Origin: Actinobacillus genomosp. 1
GTDB taxonomy: Bacteria > Pseudomonadota > Gammaproteobacteria > Enterobacterales > Pasteurellaceae
Direction of reading: 5' to 3'
Assembly: GCF_029774175.1 (NCBI RefSeq)
Contig: NZ_CP103834.1
Location: 1,977,001-2,041,000 of the forward strand
DNA length: 64,000 nt
The translations under genes were made by a program, and so were the position numbers. The notes under the pieces are model-generated. The model had not been told where the DNA came from, searched no databases, and worked only from the letters and a program-made list of their open reading frames with translations. Shown here piece after piece: positions 9,454-18,113 of the stretch; the first letter of the stretch is position 1; each line of letters begins with the position of its first letter.

Positions 9454-10809
9454 CTATTTGGTTTCTAGCGTAGGTTTTTTAGCTAAATAGTTGTAAGCGA
9501 CTAACAGAGCGAATAAACCGACGATAATCGCAGTAATCATATCTTTATTGAATACTTGCGCCATATAGCCTAAAACGATACCGACACCGCCGAAGTCAGC
9601 GTCAGAGAAAGTCGTGTTAGCAAAACCTAACGAGCCGAGAACAGGCAATAAGAACACCGGTAAGAAAGTAATTAATATACCGTGTGCAAATGCACCGATA
9701 ATCGCACCGCGACGACCGCCGGTTGCATTACCGAACACACCGGCGGTTGCACCGCAGAAGAAATGCGGTACTACGCCCGGTAAGATTAAGACCCAATTTA
9801 ATTGTCCTAATACGGCTAAACTAATGACCCCGCCGGCAAAGCTGGCTAAGAAACCGATTAATACCGCATTCGGTGCATAAGGGAACACAATCGGACAATC
9901 TAGTGCCGGTTTAGCATCCGGTACCAATTTTTCGGAGAAACCGGTAAATGCCGGTACGATTTCCGCTAAAATTAAACGTACCCCTTGTAGAATCACATAG
10001 ACACCGGCAGCGAAAGTAATCGCTTGGATCGTTGCATAGACTAAATAATGTTGCCCGCCGCTGAGGGTTGAAACATAGTCGCTACCGGAGGCAATCGCTA
10101 ATACATAGTAGATCACCATCATAGTGAGTGAGATTGAAATCGAACTATCGCGTAAGAAACTGAGGTTTTTCGGTAAATCCATTTCTTCGGTAGATTTTGA
10201 GCCTTTTCCGACTGCTTGTCCGATCGCACCGGATAAGACATAGCCTAACGTACCGAAGTGACCGAAACCGACATCATTACTATCGGTAATCTTACGCATA
10301 TAACGGTGAGCGATTGCCGGGAAAAACGCCATAATTAAACCTAAGGTTAATGAACCGACAAACACCAGTTGTACGTCTTCAAAACCGGCTACGGTAAGAA
10401 TCACACCGATCATACAGGCCATATAAAAGGTATGATGACCGGTTAAAAAGATAAATTTCAAACGGGTAAAACGGGCAACGATAATATTGGCAACCATACC
10501 GAACGCCATAATCAGTGCGGTAGCGGTACCGTATTTCTCAATCGCCATTGATACGATCGCTTCGTTATTCGGAATAATACCTTGTACGTTAAACGCATGT
10601 TCAAACATACCGCCTAACGGTGTTAAAGAACTAAGCAGCACGGTTGCACCGCCGCTAAGTACCAAGAAGCCGAGAATGGTTTTAATGGTACCTTTGATAA
10701 TATCGGTTAATGCCTTTTTCTGTGCCACTAATCCGGCAAATGCGATTAAACCGACTAAGACGGACGGTACTTTGAGAATATCCAGAATGAAAAAGAGAAT
10801 AGAGTCCAT
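9454..10809 (-). CDS. ulaA: PTS ascorbate-type permease component IIC (UlaA)
   Basis: A 451-residue membrane protein with about ten hydrophobic segments, belonging to the ascorbate-galactitol PTS IIC group. Visible landmarks are FAGLVAQKKALTDIIKGTIKT near the N terminus, GHHTFYMACMIGV, NDVGFGHFGTLGYVLSGAIGQ and HFFCGATAGVFGNATGGRRG. It takes up L-ascorbate with phosphorylation by IIB. It starts 8 bp after ulaB with a good ribosome site (GAGGTGAG on the minus strand). The IIA partner UlaC is not in this window. Confidence 0.85.
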   Translation of the reverse strand: MDSILFFILDILKVPSVLVGLIAFAGLVAQKKALTDIIKGTIKTILGFLVLSGGATVLLSSLTPLGGMFEHAFNVQGIIPNNEAIVSMAIEKYGTATALIMAFGMVANIIVARFTRLKFIFLTGHHTFYMACMIGVILTVAGFEDVQLVFVGSLTLGLIMAFFPAIAHRYMRKITDSNDVGFGHFGTLGYVLSGAIGQAVGKGSKSTEEMDLPKNLSFLRDSSISISLTMMVIYYVLAIASGSDYVSTLSGGQHYLVYATIQAITFAAGVYVILQGVRLILAEIVPAFTGFSEKLVPDAKPALDCPIVFPYAPNAVLIGFLASFAGGVISLAVLGQLNWVLILPGVVPHFFCGATAGVFGNATGGRRGAIIGAFAHGILITFLPVFLLPVLGSLGFANTTFSDADFGGVGIVLGYMAQVFNKDMITAIIVGLFALLVAYNYLAKKPTLETK

Positions 10810-10817
10810 AACTCACC

Positions 10818-11090
10818 TCACGCACGATTAAAATAAGCGGTCAATTTTTCTTCAAATTCACCTACGCTAATGATGTTCTTAACAACAATGATTTTATCCG
10901 GATCGATGGTACTGCTACCGGCAATATCTTTTGCCATGACAAAGACATCCGCATCAGCCGGTGTTACGGAGGCTAAATCGGTATGACCGACTTCCGCATC
11001 AACGCCGATTTTGGCTAATGCCTTTTTGATGTTCATTTCCATCATAAAGCTACTGCCGATACCGTGACCACAAACCGCCATAATTTTCAT
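10818..11090 (-). CDS. ulaB: PTS ascorbate-type component IIB (UlaB)
   Basis: A 90-residue cytosolic phosphotransfer protein. The phospho-cysteine is Cys7 in the loop MAVCGHGIGSSFMM, the standard IIB signature of this group. It passes phosphate from IIA to incoming ascorbate bound to UlaA. First gene of a two-gene operon with ulaA. It is divergent from secE. The IIA gene may lie with the other ula genes left of the window; that is an inference. Confidence 0.85.
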   Translation of the reverse strand: MKIMAVCGHGIGSSFMMEMNIKKALAKIGVDAEVGHTDLASVTPADADVFVMAKDIAGSSTIDPDKIIVVKNIISVGEFEEKLTAYFNRA

Positions 11091-11397
11091 ATACGCCTCC
11101 GTTTAAATAAAGAAAAAATAAATTCACGACTTCGGAAAATTCGAAGTTGGATTGACTATAAAATAGAACAATCGCTGACCGCAATGAGCAGAAACGAAAA
11201 ATGTGATGCAGCTAACATTTATTATTTGAGTCGGAATTTAATGAGGGTAGGCTTTTAGGATTCATTGCTTGAAAAAGCTGTTTTAGAGAAAAATCGGATA
11301 AATTTTCATAAAAGATCGTGGCAAGTGAAGTTAAAAATGTTAGAATCCAACGCTTTTAGAAATAATTGTTCTTTTTTTACAAAATTTTAGGTTTTAT
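11091..11397. other. Divergent ulaB/secE control region
   Basis: 307 bp without a gene. A CRP-like half site TGTGATGCAG starts at 11202, with a poorly matching right half; CRP control would suit ascorbate genes but this is weak. Near the secE side there is TAGAAT (11341-11346) with GTGGCA 17 bp upstream (11318-11323), a plausible secE promoter. Confidence 0.4.
11318..11346 (+). promoter_or_regulatory. Probable secE-nusG promoter
   Basis: A -10 TAGAAT at 11341-11346, identical to the -10 of rplK and rplJ here, with a weak -35 GTGGCA at 11318-11323 (17-bp spacer). It is 52 bp before secE. Confidence 0.4.
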
Positions 11398-11811
11398 ATG
11401 GCTACTGAGATTAAAAAGAAAACCCCTGAACAAGTCGAAGAAAAGGGCGTTAAAAGTAAGGGCGTAAACAGCGCGTTATGGTGTTTAGCTATCTTATTAC
11501 TTGCCGTGGCGGCGATTGGTAATGCATATTTTGCATCGAGTTTTTCGCTTGTCGTACGCGTATTATTACTTGTCGTATTAGCGGTTGGTGCGGTAGTGCT
11601 TGCAGCAATGACTAACCAAGGTCAAAAAGCAATTGGTTTTATCAAAGAATCTCGCACAGAGCTTAGAAAAATTATTTGGCCGACTCGCCCTGAAGCGACC
11701 CAAACAACATTAATTGTACTCGCAATGTGTGTGGTTGTGTCATTAGTACTATGGGGTATCGACTCTATTATCGTTACATTGGTTACGTTTTTAACAAATT
11801 TAAGGTTCTAA
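11398..11811 (+). CDS. secE: Preprotein translocase subunit SecE
   Basis: A 137-residue inner-membrane protein of the SecYEG channel. It has the long enterobacterial-type layout: charged N terminus, two membrane segments (about 24-44 and 46-64), then the conserved amphipathic helix FIKESRTELRKIIWPTRPEATQTT (about 81-104) and the essential third membrane segment. It is followed after 1 bp by nusG, the near-universal secE-nusG pair. Confidence 0.95.
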   Translation: MATEIKKKTPEQVEEKGVKSKGVNSALWCLAILLLAVAAIGNAYFASSFSLVVRVLLLVVLAVGAVVLAAMTNQGQKAIGFIKESRTELRKIIWPTRPEATQTTLIVLAMCVVVSLVLWGIDSIIVTLVTFLTNLRF

Positions 11812-11812
11812 A

Positions 11813-12376
11813 ATGAGCGAAGTAGAAAATACAGAAGCAACAAAAATGCGTTGGTATGTATTGCAAGCGTTTTCCGGTTTCGAAAACCGTGTTGCGGTAA
11901 CATTGCGTGAATATATCAAATTACACCAAATGGAAGATCAATTTGGTGAAGTATTAGTACCGACTGAAGAAGTTGTTGAAAGTGTCGGTGGTCGCCGTCG
12001 TCGTACCGAGCGTAAATTCTTCCCGGGTTACGTATTAGTACAAATGGAAATGAATGACGATACTTGGCATTTAGTAAAAAGCGTGCCGCGTGTAATGGGC
12101 TTTATCGGTGGAACGGCGGATAAACCGGCTCCGATTTCTAAACGTGAAGCGGATCGTATTTTGAACCGTGTGCAAGAAACGGCGGAAAAACCACGTCACA
12201 GAAAAGAATTCCAACCGGGCGAAAATGTACGTGTAACCGAAGGTCCGTTCGCAGACTTTACCGGTACGGTGGAAGAAGTAGATTACGAAAAAGGTCGCTT
12301 GAAAGTATCCGTATCTATTTTCGGACGTGCGACACCGGTTGAACTGGAATTCGGCCAAGTAGAAAAACAATCGTAA
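11813..12376 (+). CDS. nusG: Transcription termination/antitermination factor NusG
   Basis: A 187-residue protein. It has an N-terminal NGN domain (RWYVLQAFSGFENRVA, ending about residue 120) and a C-terminal KOW domain (FQPGENVRVTEGPFADFTGTVEEVD, about 135-187). It binds RNA polymerase and Rho or ribosomal S10. Length and motifs match the family. It ends the secE-nusG transcript; rplK has its own promoter. Confidence 0.96.
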   Translation: MSEVENTEATKMRWYVLQAFSGFENRVAVTLREYIKLHQMEDQFGEVLVPTEEVVESVGGRRRRTERKFFPGYVLVQMEMNDDTWHLVKSVPRVMGFIGGTADKPAPISKREADRILNRVQETAEKPRHRKEFQPGENVRVTEGPFADFTGTVEEVDYEKGRLKVSVSIFGRATPVELEFGQVEKQS

Positions 12377-12408
12377 TGGTTTGTGATTTTACAAAATAAG
12401 ATTGAAAT

Positions 12409-12466
12409 TAAGCGGTTTATTTTCAAAGAATATTTGCAAAAATAAGTTTAAAAATAACCGCTTTTC
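12409..12466 (+). terminator. USS-pair terminator after nusG
   Basis: AAGCGGT (12409-12415) and ACCGCTT (12456-12462) form an inverted pair followed by TTCTT. It has a long loop, so it may be only partly efficient. Confidence 0.5.
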
Positions 12467-12539
12467 TTATTCCACAAAATGTTTTTTATCGGCGATTTAA
12501 TATTCGGGCAATTAAATTTCATTATTCAAATAGTTTTGC

Positions 12540-12568
12540 TTGAAAAATGATCGCAAGTTGTTTAGAAT
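12540..12568 (+). promoter_or_regulatory. rplKA promoter
   Basis: TTGAAA at 12540-12545, 17-bp spacer, TAGAAT at 12563-12568. It lies 94 bp before rplK, leaving a leader long enough for the translational repression by L1 known in the L11 operon. Confidence 0.72.
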
Positions 12569-12661
12569 AACCGCCCTATACGAGTTGGCTTGCTAACTCG
12601 TTTTTTGTGTAACAGGGGAGCCGATTTTCGGCGTTATTACCCACTTAGAGGAAACTTAAAA

Positions 12662-13090
12662 ATGGCAAAAAAAGTCCAAGCATACGTTAAGTTGCAAGTT
12701 GCAGCTGGTATGGCTAACCCTTCACCACCGGTTGGTCCTGCATTAGGTCAGCAAGGTGTTAATATCATGGAATTCTGTAAAGCATTCAACGCTCGTACCG
12801 AGAGCTTAGAAAAAGGTTTACCGATTCCTGTTGTTATCACAGTTTACGCAGACCGTTCATTCACTTTCGTAACTAAAACTCCACCGGCGGCAGTATTACT
12901 TAAGAAAGCTGTAGGTATCAAATCTGGTTCAGGTAAACCGAACAAAGATAAAGTGGGTACAGTAACTCAAGAGCAATTACGTCAAATCGCTGAAACTAAA
13001 GCGGCAGATATGACTGGTGCTACTATCGAAACTAAAATGAAATCAATCGCTGGTACAGCTCGCTCAATGGGCTTAATCGTAGAGGAATAA
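12662..13090 (+). CDS. rplK: 50S ribosomal protein L11
   Basis: A 142-residue protein that binds 23S rRNA at the GTPase-associated centre. The start at 12662 follows the ribosome site GAGGAAA; an upstream in-frame TTG would add an unrelated N-terminal tail. Typical L11 text includes VKLQVAAGMANPSPPVGPALGQQGVN, the TKTPPAAVLLKKA segment and the C-terminal RNA-binding part ending GTARSMGLIVEE. First gene of the rplKA pair. Confidence 0.97.
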   Translation: MAKKVQAYVKLQVAAGMANPSPPVGPALGQQGVNIMEFCKAFNARTESLEKGLPIPVVITVYADRSFTFVTKTPPAAVLLKKAVGIKSGSGKPNKDKVGTVTQEQLRQIAETKAADMTGATIETKMKSIAGTARSMGLIVEE

Positions 13091-13094
13091 TACA

Positions 13095-13784
13095 ATGGCT
13101 AAATTGACTAAAAAAATGAAAGCAATTAAAGCTGGCGTAGATTCTACTAAAGCTTACGAAATCAACGAAGCGATCGCAGTTTTAAAACAATTCGCAACAG
13201 CTAAATTCGTTGAAAGCGTAGACGTAGCGGTGAACTTAGGTATCGACCCTCGTAAATCAGACCAAAACGTACGTGGTGCAACAGTATTACCACACGGTAC
13301 AGGTCGTACAGCTCGCGTAGCAGTATTCACACAAGGCGCGAACGCAGAAGCAGCTAAAGCAGCAGGCGCTGATTTAGTAGGTATGGAAGATTTAGCAGAG
13401 CAAATCAAGAAAGGCGAAATGAACTTTGACGTTGTTATCGCTTCTCCAGATGCAATGCGTGTTGTAGGTCAATTAGGTCAAGTATTAGGTCCACGCGGCT
13501 TAATGCCAAACCCAAAAGTTGGTACTGTAACTCCAAACGTTGCTGAAGCAGTTAAAAATGCTAAATCAGGTCAGATCCGTTACCGTAACGATAAAAATGG
13601 TATTATCCATACAACGATCGGTAAAGCAGACTTCGCACCTGAACAATTAAAAGATAACTTAGTTGCGTTATTAGCAGCGTTAAACAAAGCTAAACCAACA
13701 ACAGCTAAAGGTATCTTCATCAAGAAAGTAAGCATTTCTACAACAATGGGTGCTGGTGTTGCTGTTGATCAAGCATCACTTTAA
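13095..13784 (+). CDS. rplA: 50S ribosomal protein L1
   Basis: A 229-residue L1-stalk protein that in related bacteria also represses translation of its own operon. Family text includes VDVAVNLGIDPRKSDQNVRG, LPHGTGR, VLGPRGLMPNPKVGTV and the C-terminal STTMGAGVAVD. It starts 4 bp after rplK. In E. coli rplJ would come next; here the accessory island begins 69 bp after the stop codon. Confidence 0.97.
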   Translation: MAKLTKKMKAIKAGVDSTKAYEINEAIAVLKQFATAKFVESVDVAVNLGIDPRKSDQNVRGATVLPHGTGRTARVAVFTQGANAEAAKAAGADLVGMEDLAEQIKKGEMNFDVVIASPDAMRVVGQLGQVLGPRGLMPNPKVGTVTPNVAEAVKNAKSGQIRYRNDKNGIIHTTIGKADFAPEQLKDNLVALLAALNKAKPTTAKGIFIKKVSISTTMGAGVAVDQASL

Positions 13785-13800
13785 TTTTTGATTAAAATAA

Positions 13801-13836
13801 AGACCGTATAGGGTAAAATCTATGCGGTCTTTTTTT
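13801..13836 (+). terminator. Terminator after rplA
   Basis: AGACCG-ATAG pairs with CTAT-CGGTCT followed by seven T (13829-13836). The ATG of the first island gene is only 17 bp after the T run. Confidence 0.85.
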
Positions 13837-13852
13837 CGTTTTAAGGAAAATA

Positions 13853-14266
13853 ATGCTAAAATTTTGGATTGTAATCTTTACACTATTTTTGACCGCTTGT
13901 ACGAGTCTGCCCTCAGTTAAAACATTACCGACTCAAACGAAAAATATTCGGCTATTTAAAGTAGAAAGTAGGGGGCAAGCAAATTTATTATCAGTACAGT
14001 TTGAAGCCAACCAATGGCGTTGGGTACAAACCGACCCGCTAGGTTCGCCTAAAGCGAGAGTAGTATTAGATAAAAATGGCTGGAAAAATGATGGATTTAT
14101 CATGCCGAATCAGCAAGCTAAACAGCTTTTTACGGCGATTGCAGTTGCACTTAATCCTAATAATCCGCCCTTTGAGCTAAATAAAAACTGGCGGATTGAG
14201 CAAAATGGTATGCATTTTAATATTATGCTTCCTGATGGTTCGGAATGGAAAGTGAATGAACTATAA
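13853..14266 (+). CDS. APE-cluster outer-membrane lipoprotein (DUF3261-like, ApeN-type)
   Basis: A 137-residue lipoprotein with a signal peptide ending in the lipobox LTAC (Cys16). The body has the PLGSPKARVVLDKNGWKNDGF and MPNQQAKQLFTAIAVAL segments that I associate with the DUF3261 lipoprotein of aryl-polyene clusters. It probably sits at the outer membrane and helps transfer or anchor the pigment; that role is inferred. It is the first gene of the island and has no promoter of its own between it and the rplA terminator. Confidence 0.7.
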   Translation: MLKFWIVIFTLFLTACTSLPSVKTLPTQTKNIRLFKVESRGQANLLSVQFEANQWRWVQTDPLGSPKARVVLDKNGWKNDGFIMPNQQAKQLFTAIAVALNPNNPPFELNKNWRIEQNGMHFNIMLPDGSEWKVNEL

Positions 14267-14293
14267 TAATTAAATACGGATAGAAAGAAGAAC

Positions 14294-15514
14294 ATGATGA
14301 AATTATTCTTATCTCGTCCTGCTGTGATGAGTGCCTTAGGAGATGATCTCAATACTCACTTAGATGTGTTGCTGAACAATAAGCCATCGCCTCTTGCCGC
14401 CACAGATATACCTTATTCTGTACATGGCATTATTGGCCAAGAGAAAATGCTGGGCGAAGTAAAAGTGACGCTACGTGAGTTTCCTGCTGAGTTACCAGCA
14501 GAACATCGCAGCCGCAATAATCAACTGTTATGGCATGTATTGGCACAAATCGAACCGCAAATTGAGCAAGTGATTGCTCGCTTCGGTAAGCAACGTGTTG
14601 CGGTGGTTATGGGAACTTCAACCACCGGCGTAGATGAGAATATTCCAGTTTTCCAATATGCAGCGGAACATAACGATTGGTCCGGTAAACCATTCTGGCA
14701 GCAGCAACAATATTTTTCCGCTCCAGCAGACTTTGTTGCCTACCAATATGGTGTGCAAAGTGCTAGTTATGGCATCTCAACCGCCTGTACTTCAGGAGCA
14801 AGAGCATTGATTTCTGCGGCTCGCTTATTAAAAGCCAATCTTTGTGATGCGGTGATTTGTGGTGGCGTAGATACGTTATCTCCATTGACCATTAGCGGTT
14901 TTAGCTCATTGGAAGTCCTTTCGGATCAGCGCACCAATCCGCTTTCTGCTAATCGTAATGGCATTAATATCGGTGAAGCGGCTACGGCATTTATTATGAC
15001 CAGAGAAGCCATTGATGAACATCGAATTGAGCTACTTGGCTATGGTGCAAGCAGCGATGCTTATCATATGTCTAGCCCACATCCTGAAGGTATCGGCGCG
15101 ATTTCTGCTTTTGAAAATGCGTTAAAATCAGCCGCACTTTCAGCAAATCAAATAGGCTGGATTAACTTGCATGGTACGGGGACGGTACATAATGATCAAA
15201 TGGAAACGCTTGCGGTTGCAAAAGTTTTTGGAAATCAGACCGCTTGTACCACAACTAAGCCTTACACCGGACACACGCTCGGTGCGGCAGGTGCATTAGA
15301 AGCTGCCATTTTATGGGCGGTGATTAGCCGAACTTATAATCCGCAAGGTATTTTACCTCCACAACTTTGGGACGGTATGCGAGATGAAAGTTTGCCTGAA
15401 ATTCTCATTACCGATGAACATAGCCGCTGGCTACCAGGCAGACGCCTTGGTGCGAGCAGTTCCTTCGCATTTGGCGGCAATAATGCAGTGCTGATTTTAG
15501 GAGAAAGTGAATAA
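14294..15514 (+). CDS. Beta-ketoacyl-ACP synthase, aryl-polyene elongation type (ApeO-like)
   Basis: A 406-residue FabF/FabB-class condensing enzyme with an intact Cys-His-His triad: Cys165 in GISTACTSGARAL, His in INLHGTGTVHNDQME and His in KPYTGHTLGAAGALE; the C-terminal SSFAFGGNNAVLIL is also standard. In known APE systems the corresponding KS pairs with a chain-length factor (ApeC) to build the polyene; the candidate partner here is at 36001. Its stop overlaps the ATG of the dehydratase gene (TAATG). Confidence 0.83.
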   Translation: MMKLFLSRPAVMSALGDDLNTHLDVLLNNKPSPLAATDIPYSVHGIIGQEKMLGEVKVTLREFPAELPAEHRSRNNQLLWHVLAQIEPQIEQVIARFGKQRVAVVMGTSTTGVDENIPVFQYAAEHNDWSGKPFWQQQQYFSAPADFVAYQYGVQSASYGISTACTSGARALISAARLLKANLCDAVICGGVDTLSPLTISGFSSLEVLSDQRTNPLSANRNGINIGEAATAFIMTREAIDEHRIELLGYGASSDAYHMSSPHPEGIGAISAFENALKSAALSANQIGWINLHGTGTVHNDQMETLAVAKVFGNQTACTTTKPYTGHTLGAAGALEAAILWAVISRTYNPQGILPPQLWDGMRDESLPEILITDEHSRWLPGRRLGASSSFAFGGNNAVLILGESE

Positions 15515-15969
15515 TGGACTTTACACTGCCGATTGAAAATGTTGCGCCATTAGTGCCACAAAGTGGTGAGATGGTACTCATCGATCGTGTTATCGACTTT
15601 GGTGAAGACTTCTTAACTGGCGAAGCAGAAATTCGCTCAAACCATATCTTACTCAACGCGGGAAAACTGCAAACTTTTGCTGGCATTGAAATTATGGCAC
15701 AGGGGATTGCCGCGTGGGCGGGAATTCAAGCGAGAAAACGCAACGAACCGGTAAGATTAGGTTACTTGTTAGGCACGAGAAAACTTTATATTACGCAACC
15801 TGAGATTGCAGTTGGTAGTCAATTAATGATTGAAATTAAAATGTCTATTCAAGATGCAACGGGTTTTGGTGTCTTTGATTGTCGGCTTATCGACAAAGCA
15901 ACTCACCAAACATTACTGTCAGGCGCATTAAATGTGTTCAGCCCAAAAGACGGCAAAATTCAGAAATAA
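15514..15969 (+). CDS. Hotdog-fold 3-hydroxyacyl-ACP dehydratase (ApeP-like)
   Basis: A 151-residue protein with a single hotdog domain: VPQSGEMVLIDRVIDFGEDF, the active-site-region histidine in IRSNHILL and the helix FAGIEIMAQGIAAWAGIQ. In APE systems ApeP works as a heterodimer with a second hotdog subunit, ApeI. Here the only ApeI-like domain is fused to the ligase at 39932. It sits in a tight operon with KS upstream; a REP pair follows it. Confidence 0.8.
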   Translation: MDFTLPIENVAPLVPQSGEMVLIDRVIDFGEDFLTGEAEIRSNHILLNAGKLQTFAGIEIMAQGIAAWAGIQARKRNEPVRLGYLLGTRKLYITQPEIAVGSQLMIEIKMSIQDATGFGVFDCRLIDKATHQTLLSGALNVFSPKDGKIQK

Positions 15970-15991
15970 AGTTGATACGATAAATTTAACA

Positions 15992-16060
15992 TAGGGGTGG
16001 GTCCTGTGCCCGCTCGAATAGAAACAGAATTTTATGGGCGGGCACAGGACCTGCCCCTAC
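15992..16060. repeat. REP pair (BIME) 1
   Basis: Two inverted copies of a GC-rich hairpin (core GGGTCCTGTGCCCG and its complement GGGCGGGCACAGGACCTGCCC) separated by 23 bp. Same family as the repeats at 16821, 19028, 20259, 22780 and 23336. Confidence 0.8.
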
Positions 16061-16070
16061 GGAAATAGAA

Positions 16071-16802
16071 ATGTCAGATAAAACAGTCCTTATTACTGGT
16101 TCAAGCCGTGGCATTGGTAAAGCGATTGCATTGAAATTAGCACAGTCAGGTTTTGATATTGTGGTGCATTGTCGTTCACGTATTGAGGAAGCAGAAGCTG
16201 TGGCGGAGGCAGTGCAAAAGTGCGGTCAAAATGCACGAATTTTACAATTCGATGTGAGTAATCGTGAAGAATGCCGAGCAAAATTGGAAGCGGATGTGGA
16301 AGCAAACGGAGCTTACTACGGTGTGGTATTAAATGCAGGTTTAACCCGTGATAATGCGTTCCCAGCATTAAGTGATGATGATTGGGATAGCGTACTTCGC
16401 ACCAATTTAGACGGTTTTTATAATGTACTTCATCCTGTGATGATGCCAATGATCCGCCGTCGTAAAGCGGGACGAATTGTTTGTATTACTTCTGTGTCTG
16501 GTATTATCGGCAACCGTGGACAAGTAAACTACAGTGCCTCAAAGGCTGGTTTAATCGGTGCGGCAAAAGCGTTAGCCGTGGAATTAGCGAAACGCAAAAT
16601 CACCGTAAACTGCGTAGCCCCAGGCTTGATCGACACGGAAATTTTAGATGAAAATCTACCGCTTGAACAAATTCTTAAAGTGATCCCAATGGAGCGAATG
16701 GGCAACCCAGAGGAAGTTGCGCATGCTGTAGATTTCCTAATGGACGAAAAAGCGTCTTACATCACCCGCCAAGTGATTGGCGTTAATGGTGGATTGTGTT
16801 AG
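16071..16802 (+). CDS. 3-oxoacyl-ACP reductase, FabG type (ApeQ-like)
   Basis: A 243-residue short-chain dehydrogenase. NADPH-binding TGSSRGIGKAIA near residue 8, LNAGLTRDNAF (the FabG NAG motif), serine in CITSVSGIIGNRGQ, catalytic tyrosine and lysine in NYSASKAG and the closing QVIGVNGGL. It reduces the beta-keto group in each elongation round. Canonical place between DH and KS of an APE operon. An ATG follows the REP pair directly. Confidence 0.85.
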   Translation: MSDKTVLITGSSRGIGKAIALKLAQSGFDIVVHCRSRIEEAEAVAEAVQKCGQNARILQFDVSNREECRAKLEADVEANGAYYGVVLNAGLTRDNAFPALSDDDWDSVLRTNLDGFYNVLHPVMMPMIRRRKAGRIVCITSVSGIIGNRGQVNYSASKAGLIGAAKALAVELAKRKITVNCVAPGLIDTEILDENLPLEQILKVIPMERMGNPEEVAHAVDFLMDEKASYITRQVIGVNGGLC

Positions 16803-16820
16803 AAACGAAATATATGAATT

Positions 16821-16846
16821 GTAGGGATGGGTCCTGTGCCCGTCCG
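16821..16846. repeat. Single REP element 2
   Basis: One hairpin copy (GGGATGGGTCCTGTGCCCGTCC) in the 60-bp gap between the KR and KS genes. An upstream in-frame start would translate the repeat, so it is not coding. Confidence 0.75.
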
Positions 16847-16862
16847 AAAAAATGGAAATATT

Positions 16863-18113
16863 ATGCAAACAAAACGAGTAGTTATCACAGGTATTGGTGC
16901 CGTAACCGCTTTTGGGCGAACCTGGTCTGAAATCAAAGCGGCTTTTCAGCGCAAAGAAAATGCCGTACAAAATATGGGCTGGCAGGATAAATATCCTGAA
17001 TTGGAAGCTCAATTAGGTGCACCTGTGCCAAATTATGCACCACCAAGTCATTGGAATCGTAAGCAACTTCGCAGTATGGGGCGTGTTTCACAGTTATGTG
17101 TAGATGCTGCTGAGCAAGCTTTAACAAATGCAGGTTTGCTAAAAGATGGAGAAATTTCACCGCTTGTTCTTAATGGCAATATGGGTGTTGCAAGTGGTTC
17201 TAGCACTGGTTCGACTGTAGATGTGCGAGATATGGCAGAATTACTGATGACAGGTAAATCTGATACCTTCAATGCCAGCACCTATGTTCGAGCGATGCCT
17301 CACACCACTACGGCAAATATCGGTATTTTCTTCGGCTTGCAAGGGCGAATTATCCCCACGTCAAGTGCTTGCTCATCAGGCTCACAGGGCATTGGTTATG
17401 CCTATGAGGCGATTAAATACGGTATGATCCCCATGATGTTAGCTGGCGGTGGCGAAGAATTTTGCCCGTCTGAGGTGTATGTTTTCGACAGCCTTTATGC
17501 GGCAAGTCGTAACAACGATAATCCGAAAGGTACTCCTCGCCCTTATGATAAGGAGCGTGATGGTTTAGTCATTGGCGAAGGGGCGGGCATTTTCGTATTA
17601 GAAGAACTAGAACACGCTCTAGCACGTGGTGCAAACATTATTGCAGAGATAGTGGGTTACGGTGCAAATAGTGATGGCAGCCACGTTACCCAACCCCAAG
17701 CCAGCACAATGCAATGCTGTATGGAAATCGCCTTAAAAGACGCAGGTATTGAGCCTTCACAAATTGGTTATGTGAATGGACACGGCACAGCAACGGAAAA
17801 AGGCGACATTGCTGAAACCCAAGCTACCTCAGCCGTGTTTGGCAACCGAGTAGCGATTAGCTCACAAAAAAGTTACCTTGGGCATACGCTCGGTGCGTGC
17901 GGTGCATTAGAAAGTTGGTTCAGCATTGAAATGATGCGAGACGGTTGGTTTGCACCAACGCTCAATCTTGAAAATGTGGACGAACGCTGTGGAGACTTAG
18001 ATTATATTCGAGGCGATGGTAAAGCTATTCAAACCGATTATGTGATGAATAACAACTTCGCTTTTGGTGGCGTGAATACTTCCCTTATTTTTAAACGTTG
18101 GACAGGGTGCTAA
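16863..18113 (+). CDS. Beta-ketoacyl-ACP synthase (ApeR-like)
   Basis: A 416-residue KS with complete triad: Cys170 in TSSACSSGSQGIGYA, His in VNGHGTATEKGDIAET and His in QKSYLGHTLGACGALES. The start at 16863 gives MQTKRVVITGIGAVTAFGR, the usual FabF-like beginning, and avoids translating the REP upstream. APE systems carry this second KS, thought to start or prime chains. The stop codon overlaps the darA start (TAATG). Confidence 0.85.
   Translation: MQTKRVVITGIGAVTAFGRTWSEIKAAFQRKENAVQNMGWQDKYPELEAQLGAPVPNYAPPSHWNRKQLRSMGRVSQLCVDAAEQALTNAGLLKDGEISPLVLNGNMGVASGSSTGSTVDVRDMAELLMTGKSDTFNASTYVRAMPHTTTANIGIFFGLQGRIIPTSSACSSGSQGIGYAYEAIKYGMIPMMLAGGGEEFCPSEVYVFDSLYAASRNNDNPKGTPRPYDKERDGLVIGEGAGIFVLEELEHALARGANIIAEIVGYGANSDGSHVTQPQASTMQCCMEIALKDAGIEPSQIGYVNGHGTATEKGDIAETQATSAVFGNRVAISSQKSYLGHTLGACGALESWFSIEMMRDGWFAPTLNLENVDERCGDLDYIRGDGKAIQTDYVMNNNFAFGGVNTSLIFKRWTGC

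Noticed and set aside
9614..10831. Plus-strand frames opposite ulaA
   Set aside because: Proline- and threonine-rich shadows of a hydrophobic gene on the minus strand.
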